40,070 nucleotides of DNA. It comes from Armatimonadaceae bacterium. Its GTDB lineage: Bacteria; Armatimonadota; Armatimonadia; Armatimonadales; Armatimonadaceae. Location: the NCBI GenBank assembly GCA_030446525.1, contig JAUJNC010000022.1:1-40070 (forward strand), in the 5' to 3' direction. Every line of letters starts with the position of its first letter. The first letter of the stretch is position 1. Of the stretch, positions 1 to 10,374 are shown in pieces. A model generated the notes under the pieces. It had not been told where the DNA came from. It searched no databases and saw only the letters and a program-made list of their open reading frames with translations. Made by a program: the position numbers and the translations under genes.

Positions 1-207
1 GTGGGGGGTCGCCCCCCAGACACCCAGTGTGTGTGGGGGTTTGGGTCACTGCGTTTGTGGGGAAGAGCCCCTTCCACGGTGCACGTAACAAACCCCCACT
101 TCCGAAAACCAGGCGCCCGTTGCGGACCTTGCCGCTGGTACGCGCGAGGTGCGCCGGCGGCTGCGTTTGGAGAAGGATGCCCCGCCGATCGCCGGTGAGA
201 CAACGCC
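1..207. other. Leader region of the first gene, no gene seen
   Basis: No convincing gene was found. A G6-TCG-C6 inverted repeat lies near the very start (about 3-17) and could be the tail hairpin of a terminator belonging to a gene left of the window, but no T-run follows it. GGTGAG at about 191-196 is a weak ribosome-binding site for the ATG at 208. No clear promoter boxes were recognised. Confidence 0.4.
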
Positions 208-3200
208 ATGAGAGCCGTCCTCCGCCCTGTTCCGATCCTTGCCGTCCTTGCCCTGCTCCCTGTGGCCGCGCAGCTCCGCGCCGATGGCGGACGTGACAGG
301 AAAGGTCAGGCGACGCCGGCCGTTCCGGCGTCGTCCGCGGGCGGCAGACTTACCGACAGCTTCGACTGTGCAAACCCCGCCGAGGAACGATCGCACCATT
401 TTGCTTCCGGCGGCGCGGTGACGAAGCGGGTCACCGGCGATCGGGTCGGCGGGCACGACATCCGGCGCGCAGCGCGCACGGTCCGGGGTACGGGAAGCTG
501 GATCGCGTACCGGGTCAAAGTGGACCCGCGGGAAACGACCACGGTGGAGGTGGAGGAGGTTTATGGGCGGGACCGCGACGTTCGTGGCTACCTGGTCCTG
601 GTGGACGGGAAGAAGGTATACCTGCGGACCTGGCAGGGCAGTGGCGCCGGTCTCATCCATTACTTTGTGCAGGTACCGCCTACGGGCAAGGAGCATGTGA
701 CGGTCAGGCTGGTCAATCAGAGCGAGACGCCCTTTTCGATCAGCCGCATGTGGGTCTTCAGCGACTTCGGCAAGTATTTTCAGCACAACCAGCTCGAAGT
801 GCCCTATTACCTGGCTCCCACGGTCCGGATCACCTTCTCCGATCGCGCGGCGGATCTGGCCAATCTGCGCCGTATCAAGGAGTCTCTGGGCCTTCATCCC
901 CATGTTCGGCCGGCGTTTACCGCCTTTGTTGCGTACGCCTTCCTGAATGCGCGCGATACCGAGGCCCGCATCGACTACGCGCTGCATCTGGCGCAGGAGA
1001 CGGGCATGCCGGTGCAGCTGGGCTTTGACACCTGGTGGGCGAATACGCCTGGCGGCCTGGACGGAAAAGGAGGTTTCTGGTCCGATGTCGCCTATCAGCA
1101 GGTGGTCCATAACGCCACGCAGGGAAAATACCAGCTTTCCGTGCCGAACCAGTGGTCGAATACCCCTTGGCTCACGGTGAACCATCCGGACCTGCTTGCT
1201 TTCAAAGCGCGCCGTCTCGGCGAATCCCTCGCCTACCTGCGGCGGCGCTACCGGGATCTGCGGGCGGCGGGCAGGCAGGATCTTGTTCTGGCGATCAACC
1301 TGGACAATGAACCCGTGTACTGGGCGAGCGGCAACGCCGGTCTGGGCGGCGACCTGCTGCTGGCGGACTTCAACCCCTATGCGGTCGCGGCGGCGCGGCG
1401 GGACGGGGTAACCCTCGATCCCGCCGATGGTCTCGGCGCCAGGGAGCGTTTCTGGCTGTTCCGCAATCTGCTCGACTACAATGAGAGGATAGCCGGCGCC
1501 GCGGCAAAGGGCCTGGGCAGGGACGCCGTGATCGTCCGAGGGTCGAAGGTATCCCTTCCCGGCGACCTGCTCGCCAACAACATGTACACGCAAGCGATGG
1601 TGTCCGATGCGGACATCCAGTACCCGATGCTGAGCAGCGCCTACCCCCTGTGGGAGACGGCGGCCCCGCGCAGCGCGCGTGTCGGTGGCGAGTGGAATGG
1701 CGACACCGTCCCGGAGCGGGAAGCGGTCCTGCACCAGATCGCGCTCGGGCGCAATGCCGCCGTCAATGCCGAGGCCGGCGACAATCCGGCAAAGATGCAG
1801 GGTGTGCGGCCCGGCTATGCGCTGGCGCAGCGCTACTATGCGCTCTACAACTACCCGCTGGAAAAGATGGATGTCGCCGCGTCAGAGATCCGCGACCTGG
1901 CGCAGCCGTTCCCGGCGTATGTGTACCAGCCCGTGCTTCTGGAGACCCGCTTTACCGAGGGTGGGTGGAAGTCGCAGGTCGTCGCTTATGGCGGCGTGCA
2001 GACCGGCCAGATCGGCAACACGGCCGCCGTCGCGGCGTTTCCGGCGTCCGGCGCCCGCCCCGGCTTCCTGACGTACCGACTGCAGGCCCGGCACGGGGTG
2101 TTCGATACCGGCCTCTTCCTGGAGTTGACCGGACGCGCCTTTGTTTCCGGGAAAAAGGACCCCGGGGTCCTTGTGCGGGTTCTGGCGGGCCGGAGTGAGG
2201 ATGCGGCGCAGATGCGGGAGGTGGCGCGCTATTCCGACACCGGCCATTTCGGCCCGCCAGGCCGCATTGATCTCGGTGCCCAGGCTGCCGGCAAGCGCAC
2301 CGTATACGTGCGGATCGAGATGAACGCGCCGGGCCTGCCGTCGGAGGTTCTCAGCTGGTGCTCGGTGCGCCACGTGCGCTTTACCACCCCGTGGCCTGCC
2401 GCAATGATGCGGGGCCTGCCGCCGCAGGACGAGTCCCTGGCGACCGTGCGCCGCCAGAACCTGGCGGTGAGCTGGCGGGGCGACGCCGAACGGGCGATCA
2501 CGGACCTGGCCCGGCAGGGCGGCAAACGCCCGTCGCCACGCCTTGCATCGGCGCGGGATGCCTGCGCGCGCGGCGCCTATGCGGAGGCCTATCGCCTGGC
2601 TAATCAGGGCCTGAGCGTCCTTCTGCCCGCTGCCTACCACGTCCAGGAAAGCGGATGGCTCGCTCCCCATCCCGTCGGCATCGACACGGCCGAGCCGGTC
2701 ACCTGCACGCTTCAGGCGGTTGGCAAGGAGGAGATTCGCCTTGTGCTGCACGCCGGGCAGGGGAGCAAGGTAACGGTCCGTGTGCGCGACCTGGCGCCGG
2801 GGGCGGTATACGGGATCAGCAATCGGGGTGGCGAATGGACGGTCCGCCCCGCGAGAAAAGAATCGGGGGGGTTGAAACGAACGGCGGATAAGAGTGGTAC
2901 GCTGGAGTTCCCTGCCGTAGCGGCGGCCGCATCCCGCCCGACCCGGCGCATCATTACAGGCGTATTCCGGGGGCGTGCCGCGGGCTCGTCCGTGGGCCTC
3001 CTGGTTGCGGCGGACGACGGCGCCAGTCGGGTGCTTATCCCCACCGGCACGAAGACCGTGATTCGACGCGGCGAACCCGGTAAGGAGTTTGCCGTCGCTT
3101 CCCTGGAAGACCTCCAGCACGGCGACCACATCGAGGCGCTCCTGGGTGAGGACGGCACTGCCGCGCGGGTGACTGCTGTGTACGAAATGGCAGAGGGGAC

Positions 3201-3444
3201 CGTACGCGAGTTCGGGCAGCTTACGCCCTTCGCGATGCCGTTCGTTTTTACCAACGAGGAGGGCAAGCGCAACGTGATCGACCTTTCCGCGCCGCTGCAC
3301 ACGCCCCGGGGCGTTAACGCCATCAAGGCGCTGCCGCTGGGGACCGTAGACATCGCGCCCGGGGACCGCGTGCGCTTCCGCAGGAATCCGGCGCTGGGCC
3401 GCGTATTCGAGCTGTGGAAGATACAGCAAGGACCCGCTCAATAA
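208..3444 (+). CDS. Large secreted clan GH-A-like glycosidase, family not recognised
   Basis: Protein of 1078 residues. The N-terminus MRAVLRPVPILAVLALL followed by AAQLRA is a signal peptide, so it should be exported. Residues about 50-185 look like a beta-sandwich with the motif YLVLVDGKKVYLRTW. Residues about 200-560 read as a TIM barrel: LDNEP places a Glu at residue 368 (the Asn-Glu-Pro of strand 4 in clan GH-A acid/base residues), and VGGEWNGD places a possible nucleophile Glu at residue 495. A second beta-rich region and an odd C-terminal domain (about 910-1078, with GDHIEALLG and FAMPFVFTNEEG) follow. I do not recognise the exact family; glycoside hydrolase activity is inferred from the NEP motif and context. 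It is convergent with the minus-strand sugar locus and uninterrupted, unlike many neighbours. Confidence 0.75.
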   Translation: MRAVLRPVPILAVLALLPVAAQLRADGGRDRKGQATPAVPASSAGGRLTDSFDCANPAEERSHHFASGGAVTKRVTGDRVGGHDIRRAARTVRGTGSWIAYRVKVDPRETTTVEVEEVYGRDRDVRGYLVLVDGKKVYLRTWQGSGAGLIHYFVQVPPTGKEHVTVRLVNQSETPFSISRMWVFSDFGKYFQHNQLEVPYYLAPTVRITFSDRAADLANLRRIKESLGLHPHVRPAFTAFVAYAFLNARDTEARIDYALHLAQETGMPVQLGFDTWWANTPGGLDGKGGFWSDVAYQQVVHNATQGKYQLSVPNQWSNTPWLTVNHPDLLAFKARRLGESLAYLRRRYRDLRAAGRQDLVLAINLDNEPVYWASGNAGLGGDLLLADFNPYAVAAARRDGVTLDPADGLGARERFWLFRNLLDYNERIAGAAAKGLGRDAVIVRGSKVSLPGDLLANNMYTQAMVSDADIQYPMLSSAYPLWETAAPRSARVGGEWNGDTVPEREAVLHQIALGRNAAVNAEAGDNPAKMQGVRPGYALAQRYYALYNYPLEKMDVAASEIRDLAQPFPAYVYQPVLLETRFTEGGWKSQVVAYGGVQTGQIGNTAAVAAFPASGARPGFLTYRLQARHGVFDTGLFLELTGRAFVSGKKDPGVLVRVLAGRSEDAAQMREVARYSDTGHFGPPGRIDLGAQAAGKRTVYVRIEMNAPGLPSEVLSWCSVRHVRFTTPWPAAMMRGLPPQDESLATVRRQNLAVSWRGDAERAITDLARQGGKRPSPRLASARDACARGAYAEAYRLANQGLSVLLPAAYHVQESGWLAPHPVGIDTAEPVTCTLQAVGKEEIRLVLHAGQGSKVTVRVRDLAPGAVYGISNRGGEWTVRPARKESGGLKRTADKSGTLEFPAVAAAASRPTRRIITGVFRGRAAGSSVGLLVAADDGASRVLIPTGTKTVIRRGEPGKEFAVASLEDLQHGDHIEALLGEDGTAARVTAVYEMAEGTVREFGQLTPFAMPFVFTNEEGKRNVIDLSAPLHTPRGVNAIKALPLGTVDIAPGDRVRFRRNPALGRVFELWKIQQGPAQ

Positions 3445-3461
3445 AGCCGGGCGTAGTCACC

Positions 3462-5033
3462 TCAGGGCGAACGATGTAGCCCCCTCCTGCCCAGCCGGCC
3501 TTCCAGTTGCTTGCGGTACAGGCTCGGCGGCGCGACGTGGCGCCCCGGCGATTCCCAATGGCCGTCGGGCCGCGCGAAGGCCCCCTTGCCCTTCGTCCCC
3601 ACGAAGCCGATGGCGAAGTTCTGGGCCGTCGGCGGCTTCTGGCAGACCAGGCTGCCCTCGCCGTTCCAGACCACGTAGTTGGCGCCGGCCCACCCGTGGC
3701 CGCTGCCCATCCACTGGCGGTCCTGGATCGCCACCGGGGCGCTCACGTTGTCGTACAGGCCGCCCACCGACCAGCGGTGGTGCGGCTCGCTGGTGGCGTA
3801 GTCCTGCTCGGACCGGCAGTCGAGAAAGACGTTCGGGCCCGGCACGCGTGAGCCGACGGCAAAAGCATGGCGGGCGCCCCGCGCATGGCATCGCTGCACC
3901 AGGATGAGCTGCCCGGCGATGTTATACGGGTACCGCCGACCGCCGGTGATCACCGACACCGGGTCGAGCGCCGCGGCGTCCTCGACCGTTATCCATTTGG
4001 CGCCCCGGCCGAAGGACGCGACGCCGTGCGCGAAGTGGACCGCCGTGACCCGGCGCGCCCAGCCATTTTTGACGTTTTCGAAGCCGACGAGATAGCTGGC
4101 GTGGTCCTCGTCGCTGAAATACTTCTGGTCCTTCTGTGTCGCCGTCTTGCTCCGGTCGAATTCGGAGATAGCCCGCAGGTTCTCCACGCCGACGCGCCCG
4201 ATGCGCCCGGGATCGGTGTAGGGCTGGACCTCCCCGCCGCCCCACGGCGCCTCGATCGCGCAGGTGATCGGGGCGTCCAGGGTCACCCGGTTGCCGTCGA
4301 CGGCCGTGATCACGCGGTCGAAGTCCAGGGGGAAGGGCTGCCACTGTTTCGTGCCTTTCGGGTCGGACGGGCGGGGCGTGATCCGGTCCATGCCGATCGC
4401 GCGGATCCAGGCGGCGTTGCCGAAGCGCCGGACCAGGACCGTGTCGCCGGCCTTGAAGCCGTGCCCGTCAGCGACGGTGAAGCTCCGCGCGCCCACGGGC
4501 ACGTACGCGTCGGTGATCTTCCGGGCGGCGCCTTTCACGGGCTGAGGGCCCGAGGCGCCCCCCACCTCGATCAGACGGTGATCGGACTTGCCGGTCGCCA
4601 CCAGGACGGTGTCCTTCTCGCCGTCGCCTTCGCCGCGGAGCACCACGCCGCCCGCCGTGATCTTGAGCGGGCCGCTCAAACGGTACCGTCCCTTCTTCAG
4701 CAGGACGGCGCCGTGGAAGCCGGCGCCGTCGATCGCCAGCTTCGCGACCTGATCGATGCCCGCCTGGATCCGGGCCCGGTCGTCGCGGGAATCTTCCTTC
4801 GGGGCCAGGGTGACCTTCGCCGGAACGCCGGGTATCGGCGCCCCGCCGCCCCCGTAGCCGCAGTGGGAGAAGTCGGGGATCGTGTCGCCTTTCTCGGTGT
4901 ACGGCTTGTAGACCAGCTTCCCCTCCTTCCCCGGATAGACCAGCTTGCTGTGAACAGCGCCGTCCTGCGCGCAGGCGCCTCCGCAGAGCAGGGTTGTCAT
5001 GATACCGATTCCTCCCCAAAGCAACTGCCGCAC
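3462..5033 (-). CDS. Secreted pectate-lyase-like beta-helix protein (last gene of the sugar locus)
   Basis: Protein of 523 residues. The start is GTG at 5033: it has AGGA six bases upstream and gives a good signal peptide (MRQLLWGGIGIMTTLL, cut near ACAQD). The inner ATG at 5000 also has a GGGAGGA site but would leave only a stub of a signal. After IPDFSHCGYGGGG (52-64) comes a Pectate_lyase_3-type right-handed beta-helix, with DDRARIQAGIDQ and GAVLLKKGRYRLSGPL as first coils. The next gene upstream has the same opening (LPDFSYAGYHGG), so the two are paralogues in tandem, 33 bases apart. It probably acts on a polyuronide or related polysaccharide; the exact substrate and catalytic residues are not visible to me. 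Confidence 0.8.
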   Translation of the reverse strand: MRQLLWGGIGIMTTLLCGGACAQDGAVHSKLVYPGKEGKLVYKPYTEKGDTIPDFSHCGYGGGGAPIPGVPAKVTLAPKEDSRDDRARIQAGIDQVAKLAIDGAGFHGAVLLKKGRYRLSGPLKITAGGVVLRGEGDGEKDTVLVATGKSDHRLIEVGGASGPQPVKGAARKITDAYVPVGARSFTVADGHGFKAGDTVLVRRFGNAAWIRAIGMDRITPRPSDPKGTKQWQPFPLDFDRVITAVDGNRVTLDAPITCAIEAPWGGGEVQPYTDPGRIGRVGVENLRAISEFDRSKTATQKDQKYFSDEDHASYLVGFENVKNGWARRVTAVHFAHGVASFGRGAKWITVEDAAALDPVSVITGGRRYPYNIAGQLILVQRCHARGARHAFAVGSRVPGPNVFLDCRSEQDYATSEPHHRWSVGGLYDNVSAPVAIQDRQWMGSGHGWAGANYVVWNGEGSLVCQKPPTAQNFAIGFVGTKGKGAFARPDGHWESPGRHVAPPSLYRKQLEGRLGRRGLHRSP

Positions 5034-5066
5034 TCTCTTCCTCTTTCCCGGCTGCCGATGGAGCCG

Positions 5067-6747
5067 CTATCGACCGCTTGCCGCCGCCGTGGAACCCGTT
5101 GGTCCGGCCCGCGCCACCCACGGCTTGCCGTCGCTGGTCGGCCATTGCTTCAGCAGCGCCTCACGCGGGTTTTCGTTGTCGTAGAGTTCTTTGCGCATGG
5201 GCGTGTCCAGAATCCACTGGATCGTTTCCAGCCGCTTGCGGGCCACCCAGGGCGTGTTGTCCCCGCCGCGCGGGAACTCCGGCAGGTTCTTCTGCATGGC
5301 GGCCCAGTCCTGCTTGGCCTTTTCGACCCAGGCGGGGAGTTTCCCCCCAAAGCGCAGCGCCAGCTGCGCCTCGAAGAGCGATTCCGGCTCGACCGCCTTG
5401 CCGGGCGATTCGTTGGCGGCAACTTGCTTTTCGTCGACGTGGACGGGATGGCCGCGCATCCCCCACCGAGTCGAAGAGGGTGGCGTACGGGAAGTTGCCG
5501 TGCATGTCGAAGGACTGGTCGGGCTGCATGGTGTAGCGCCAGTAGACGTTCCCCACGGCGCTCCCGGCCGCGCCGACGCCGTGCGTGGTGTCCTTGGTCT
5601 GCTGCTCCATCCGGTCGAGCGCCAGCCCGAAGAGCATGCCCGTGCAGCGCCTGGGCGTGCCGATGGAGACATGCCCCATGGTGCCGGCCAGCACGTTCTG
5701 GAGTACCGACGTGTAGTCGCACGAGTCGAAGCCCATGTGTTCGTTGAGGTTGATGAACGCGCAGCGCCGCACCCAAGAGTCCACCACGTTCTGCATCTTC
5801 AGAGCGCTCCAGCCATTGTCGTCCATGTAGCTGCGGTGGTGGATGAACTTGCCCAGCCAGGCGCCCATAAAGCAGAGGTCTTCCACGCCGACCTCGGCGA
5901 TAGGGGGGTACGCCGCCAGATACCAGCCGTGCCGGGCCTTCACCGCGGTCTTCACCGGCTCGCGCAGCGTTACCCGGCTGCCCTCCACCGCCTTGACCAG
6001 GTGGTTTTCCTTGAAGTACAGGCCGCCGCTATGGATGCGCGTCCACTCCTTCGGCATGTCGGAGACCTTATAGGGCGCGATGACGTCGGGTACGATCGCC
6101 GTGCCCCTGACGTTCAGGGTCACCCACATGCCGGGCTTGATCTTCGAGGCGTCGTCTACCGTGAACGAGAACCCCTCGCGCGGGCAGTCTCCCGTCACCG
6201 TCGCCAGCCGCTCGTCGGACCCCGCCGGCTCGGGCTGGATCTGCACCATCCAGCCCGGCTCTGCCTCGCCGCCTTCCGCATCACCGGACTTAACTTTCAC
6301 CGTAGGTTCGTCGATGAAAAGGACTGTCCCGCCCTTCGTGGCCCCGCTGCCGCGCAATACGATGTTTCCTTTGCGCACCCGCAGAGGACGGCGATGCTTC
6401 ACATCGGCGTTGACCCGGTAGGTCCCCGGCGGGAAGAACACGACCCCGCCGCCCGCCGCCTCGGCGGCGTCGATGGCTTTCTGGATCGCCTCCTGATCAT
6501 CGGCCTTGCCGTCGCCTTTGGCGCCGTACTTCGTCACGTCAAAGAGCGGACCCTTGATGTCCGGAATGGCATCGACGCCGCCGTGATAGCCGGCGTAGGA
6601 GAAGTCGGGCAGGATCGGCTCGGCGCCGTTTTTCTTGGCCTCGACAAACTGCCGCCATGTCGTGGACTCCGCCCCGGAAGCGGCGGCGATGCTCCGGCAG
6701 CACACCACGGCAAAGAAAACAACGAAACCCAGATGCAAAATTCTCAT
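5067..6747 (-). CDS. Secreted pectate-lyase-like beta-helix protein, one frameshift
   Basis: About 559 residues once repaired. A signal peptide (MRILHLGFVVFFAVVCC) is followed by LPDFSYAGYHGGVDAIPDI and the Pectate_lyase_3 opening FDVTKYGAKGDGKADDQEAI with GGGVVFFPPGTYRVN, typical of right-handed beta-helix lyases and glycosidases. The frame breaks at 5460-5464, where five C on the plus strand should be four. Past it the other frame continues with MRGHPVHVDEKQVAANES and ends at a TAG at 5067. The ATG at 6747 has a perfect AAGGAGGA site and directly abuts the TAA of the upstream gene, so translation is coupled. It is a paralogue of the following gene. The break is probably a sequencing error, as one base restores everything. 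Confidence 0.8.
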
Positions 6748-8516
6748 TTAGGAATCTTCCTCCTTGGCGGACGTCGTGCTTTCGGGAACAACGAGGATGG
6801 TCTCGCCGTCCGCCTTCGAACACCTCAGCACTGATCCCGCAAGCTCCTCGGCTTTCTTCCCGTTGCGATGGAGCGTAAGCTCCGTGTCCGGCCATGGATT
6901 GCGCAGGCGGCACTCGCCGCCGACCTGGGAGTAGATTTTTACCGGCGCGATCTGCCCCTTATTCATCGAAGCGCTGACCAGGAACGCCCCGCGGGCCAGC
7001 AGCGTGTAGGTGGCATCCCACTCCCTGCGCCACGCCGGGAAGACGTGGATGACCGGATCCGTGCCCGGCGCCGGGGGAGCGCTCTGAAGCAGCGCCGCAT
7101 GCAGGGCTTCGGTCGCCCGGCCCAGCCGCTCACACTCGATTGCCCCGGGCCCTTCCCGCAGCGTCAGCCGGTTGGGCAGTACGCCCGCCTTCCCGCTGCC
7201 GGTCCAGTCGCAGAAGTCCCTCTCCGGCGCGAGGCAGCGGAGCTGGTTCGGGATACGGTCTCCGGGATCTAGATCCCTTGGCTCCCCCACTGCTGGCGCG
7301 CGGCCAGCGCGCACGATTCGTACATCCCGCTGTACATCGCGAACATCGGGTCCATCAGCTCGAGCCGGTTCGCCGGCGCCAGGCCGTTGTAATAACAGCT
7401 CAGGTTCGCCCACCACTGCTGCGTTCCCCACTGCCGCATGTCGCCGGTCGTGTACCAGAGCATGCCGCCGAAGCGTGGCGGATAGGCGCCGCGCGAGCAC
7501 GAGGCCATGACATAGAGGAAGTAGGTGTAGTTCTGCTCGACGTAGTCGGCCACGCCGTCGTCGCTACGGAGGTGCACGAAGCCCCGGGACCAGAAGTCGT
7601 GCCACCAACCCTGATTGTCGGCCAGCAGTTCGTTGAACTCCTTGGCCGCGTCCAGCTCCTTCAGCGCCAACGCGGCCACGTCCTGCTGCGGAGCGAAGCT
7701 CGCGGCGCTGGCGATCAGGATCGTGAACTGTCCTTGTCTGGGCGCCGCCGACAGCCGGACGGTCGACTCGTTGGCGTACCGCGCCTTTGTCTCCCGTCCG
7801 ACGATGCCGATGGCCACGGCCGAGGCGTTATAATACTCGCCTTCACGGAACTCCTGCGTCAGAAGGATCCGCCCGTCGCGGATGTCCAGCCGGGACGTGG
7901 CCGTATGGCCGCCCGTCTGCACCATTACGGCGTGCCGGCTTGACAGTTCGTAGTTCCTGCGGGCGACATACTGCATCGCATACCGCAGCATGCGCAGGTC
8001 AACGCTCACGGGCGCAGGCTGGCTCCGCTGATCGTCTATCTCGACGGCCATGACGTCGCGCGCGTGCCACGCCAGCACGCGGGCCGTCACCTCCTTACCC
8101 CGGGCGGTCATCACCCCGTCATACAAGGAAAGATGCTGCCGGAAGGCGTCGCCGGCGAAGACGTCGTCGCCGAAGTCCACCAGGTGGATATCCACATAGC
8201 CGCAGCCGCTGGCGTAGTCGGTGTTCGCCCGCGGAAAACTTTGTGTGTCCTTGTTGTCCGCGAACACATCGACGCGGTTAATCTGGAACCGCAGCGCTTC
8301 CGGCGTGGTCCAGACCAGGCTCCCCATGCGCCCGTTGCCGACGGGCAAGCCCGCCTCGCTGTGCTCCACCGGCTTGTCGTAGGTAATGTCCGCGCGGGAT
8401 ACGAGACTCCGGTGATCCACGGACGGCACGTCGCCGCCGTCCGCAGCGGCGAGGGCAGACCACGAGAGTAGCGCCGCGACTGCGAGCGTCAGACCAGCGA
8501 GTAGAGGCATGTCCAT
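6748..8516 (-). pseudogene. DUF5703 (GH95-like) glycosidase with internal deletion
   Basis: The first part (ATG 8516; GAGG site upstream; signal peptide MDMPLLAGLTLAVAALL) holds the DUF5703 N-terminal beta-sandwich, with GLPVGNGRMGSLVW and FQINRVDVFADNKD, and the start of the alpha-barrel up to QQWGSQGI. A TAG then stands where this family normally has Tyr, and sense resumes as IPETV. The second part, in another frame, starts at RIPNQLRCLAPERDF and runs to the usual end (LTLREGPGAIECERLGRA, FPAWRREWDATYTLLARG). Roughly 200 residues of the catalytic barrel that lie between these motifs in relatives (from memory of the family) are absent. The join near 7255-7285 has GACCGT readable in both frames. 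It sits in the operon 5 bases after GH97 and abuts the next gene. Probably non-functional. Confidence 0.65.
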
Positions 8517-8521
8517 AGCCG

Positions 8522-10369
8522 TTACCTCGAAAAGCGGGTGATGAAACCGCCGCCGTCGCGCAGATCGACGGTGAGCCAACCGGCGCGGTCCAGAGTCGCC
8601 TCTTCGAGCTGCACCGCGGCGGGATCGTCTTTGCGATCGCGGACGAGCAGCGCGCGGTACTCGCCCTCACCCAGGAACGAAAGGGGAACCTGGATGGTCC
8701 TGGCGGACGGGCCGTTCATGACGGCCAGGAACCAGGTGTCGCCACGGCGCCGGGCGAACGCGGCGATCTCGCCGATCTCGGAGACCGGCAGGACGATGGT
8801 TTCCTCCCAGACGGCCGGGATGCTCTTGATCATCGGGGCGCAGGGGTTGGCCAGGATGTTTCTCGGGTTTGCGGCATAGGTGAGCAGGGGCGAGAGGAGG
8901 ATCGCCGCGCTGGCGACCTGGTGCGCCCAGGACGTGTCGGCGCGCCGCTCACCGAAGTGCACGGGCGTGTAATCGGCGTGGCCGGTCAGCAGCCGCGTGA
9001 AGGGCAGGATGACGTCGTGCCGGGCACGTTCCTGCAGCTTGCTGGCCTCCATGCCGCGCACCGCCTCGCGGGTCAGCTCGTTCGGCCAGGTCCGGGCCTC
9101 GCCCGTCGGCTTGTTGCTCCCGTGGAAGTTCACCATCAGCCTGTATTCGGCCGTCTCCTTGAGGATCGCCTGATAAAGATCGATGACCTCCTTGGCTTCA
9201 TGGTCAAAGAAGTCGATCTTGACGCCGGCGATGCCCAGGTCGCGGCATCGCTCGAAAAACGGGCGGCGGGCTTCCGGATCATGCAGCTCCTTGGAGTGCT
9301 TCCACAGCCAGATGCCGACGTTCTGTTGCCTGCCGTACTCCACGAGGCCCCTGATCTCGGCATCGGTCCAGTTCCGCCAGAACCCTTCGATGACGTTGTG
9401 TTCGAACCCCAGCTCGCCGGCGAGCCGGCAGAACTCCTTCATCTCGTCGAGCGTCCTCTCCCTGCCGTCCAGGTACTGCCAGACGGCGCGCCCGGGCCTG
9501 ACCCATTCGGTGGCCAGACCTTCGGGGAAGAGGGCCGGGTCGGGCGGCGGGCAAAGGTTAGGAACCATGTCGCTGTTCACGAGCGCGCCCAGATCGGCCC
9601 CGATCATCACGAGGCGCCAGGGGGTCGAGATGGTCCCGGTGACCGCAGCCGGCCGGGCCAATCGCTTAGCCTCTTCGGCTCCGTACCGCAGCTCGAACGG
9701 GTACGAGACGGGGTGCCTGTGCCCCAGCCGGGCGCCGAAGCCCCGCCGGCCATCGGCCTGAAGCGCCATGCCGCTGTAGTTCATCAGCGCCGCTTCGGTG
9801 ATCGAGGCGTAGCCGGAGCCGCCCGGCAGCTTGGCCGTGAGGGGAGGCGCCGCCCACGCGTCGGCCGGGACGTCGGCGATGTCCTTCTTCTCGTACTCGC
9901 CCTCATAGTGGCCCCGCAGGCCGTGATACCAGACCGTGCTGCCGGCAGGGAACGTGAAGGTCGTGGATTCGTCCGGCACCCGCTGGCCTTCGCCGGGGAT
10001 GACAAACCGGAAAGCGACGCCGTCGTTGGCAGCCCGGACGTCGAGCTCGTAGGCGGTGTTACTCCCGCCGTGCTTGAGGGAGATCCGGGTGCCGTTATGG
10101 TGGCTGACGGCCCGGGCGTGGACGCCGCGCCAGGGGTAGGTCTCTTCCACGCGGTACGGCTCCACGCGGCCGATATCGACGCCCTCGGTGAGGCTGACGC
10201 CGTCCACGGTGATGCCCATCGGGGATGTTTTGATCACCGGTTTGCCCCGGAACGTTACGGCATAGTCCAGCCGCGCCCCGTGGGGGATGACTTCGAAGCG
10301 CACGCGCCCGTCCGGACTGGAGATCGTGGTTCCGCCGGAGAGGGATTCGGATCCCGTGATACGCACCAT
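8522..10369 (-). CDS. GH97 family alpha-galactosidase/alpha-glucosidase-like enzyme
   Basis: About 615 residues. An N-terminal beta-sandwich (SPDGRVRFEVI, MGITVDGVSLTEG), a central TIM barrel and a C-terminal all-beta domain are in the GH97 order. VKIDFFDHEAKEVIDLYQ carries the Asp nucleophile expected of retaining (alpha-galactosidase type) members. NFHGSNKPTGEARTWPNE followed by TREAVRGMEA carries the conserved Glu. The family hydrolyses alpha-linked galactose or glucose residues. ATG 10369 was chosen because it follows the previous stop by 5 bases with GGAAGGGAG upstream; an in-frame ATG at 10417 would overlap the PL6 gene. With this start no signal peptide is visible, unlike the neighbours and most GH97 enzymes, so location is uncertain. 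Frame intact. Confidence 0.88.
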   Translation of the reverse strand: MVRITGSESLSGGTTISSPDGRVRFEVIPHGARLDYAVTFRGKPVIKTSPMGITVDGVSLTEGVDIGRVEPYRVEETYPWRGVHARAVSHHNGTRISLKHGGSNTAYELDVRAANDGVAFRFVIPGEGQRVPDESTTFTFPAGSTVWYHGLRGHYEGEYEKKDIADVPADAWAAPPLTAKLPGGSGYASITEAALMNYSGMALQADGRRGFGARLGHRHPVSYPFELRYGAEEAKRLARPAAVTGTISTPWRLVMIGADLGALVNSDMVPNLCPPPDPALFPEGLATEWVRPGRAVWQYLDGRERTLDEMKEFCRLAGELGFEHNVIEGFWRNWTDAEIRGLVEYGRQQNVGIWLWKHSKELHDPEARRPFFERCRDLGIAGVKIDFFDHEAKEVIDLYQAILKETAEYRLMVNFHGSNKPTGEARTWPNELTREAVRGMEASKLQERARHDVILPFTRLLTGHADYTPVHFGERRADTSWAHQVASAAILLSPLLTYAANPRNILANPCAPMIKSIPAVWEETIVLPVSEIGEIAAFARRRGDTWFLAVMNGPSARTIQVPLSFLGEGEYRALLVRDRKDDPAAVQLEEATLDRAGWLTVDLRDGGGFITRFSR

Positions 10370-10374
10370 TGACG

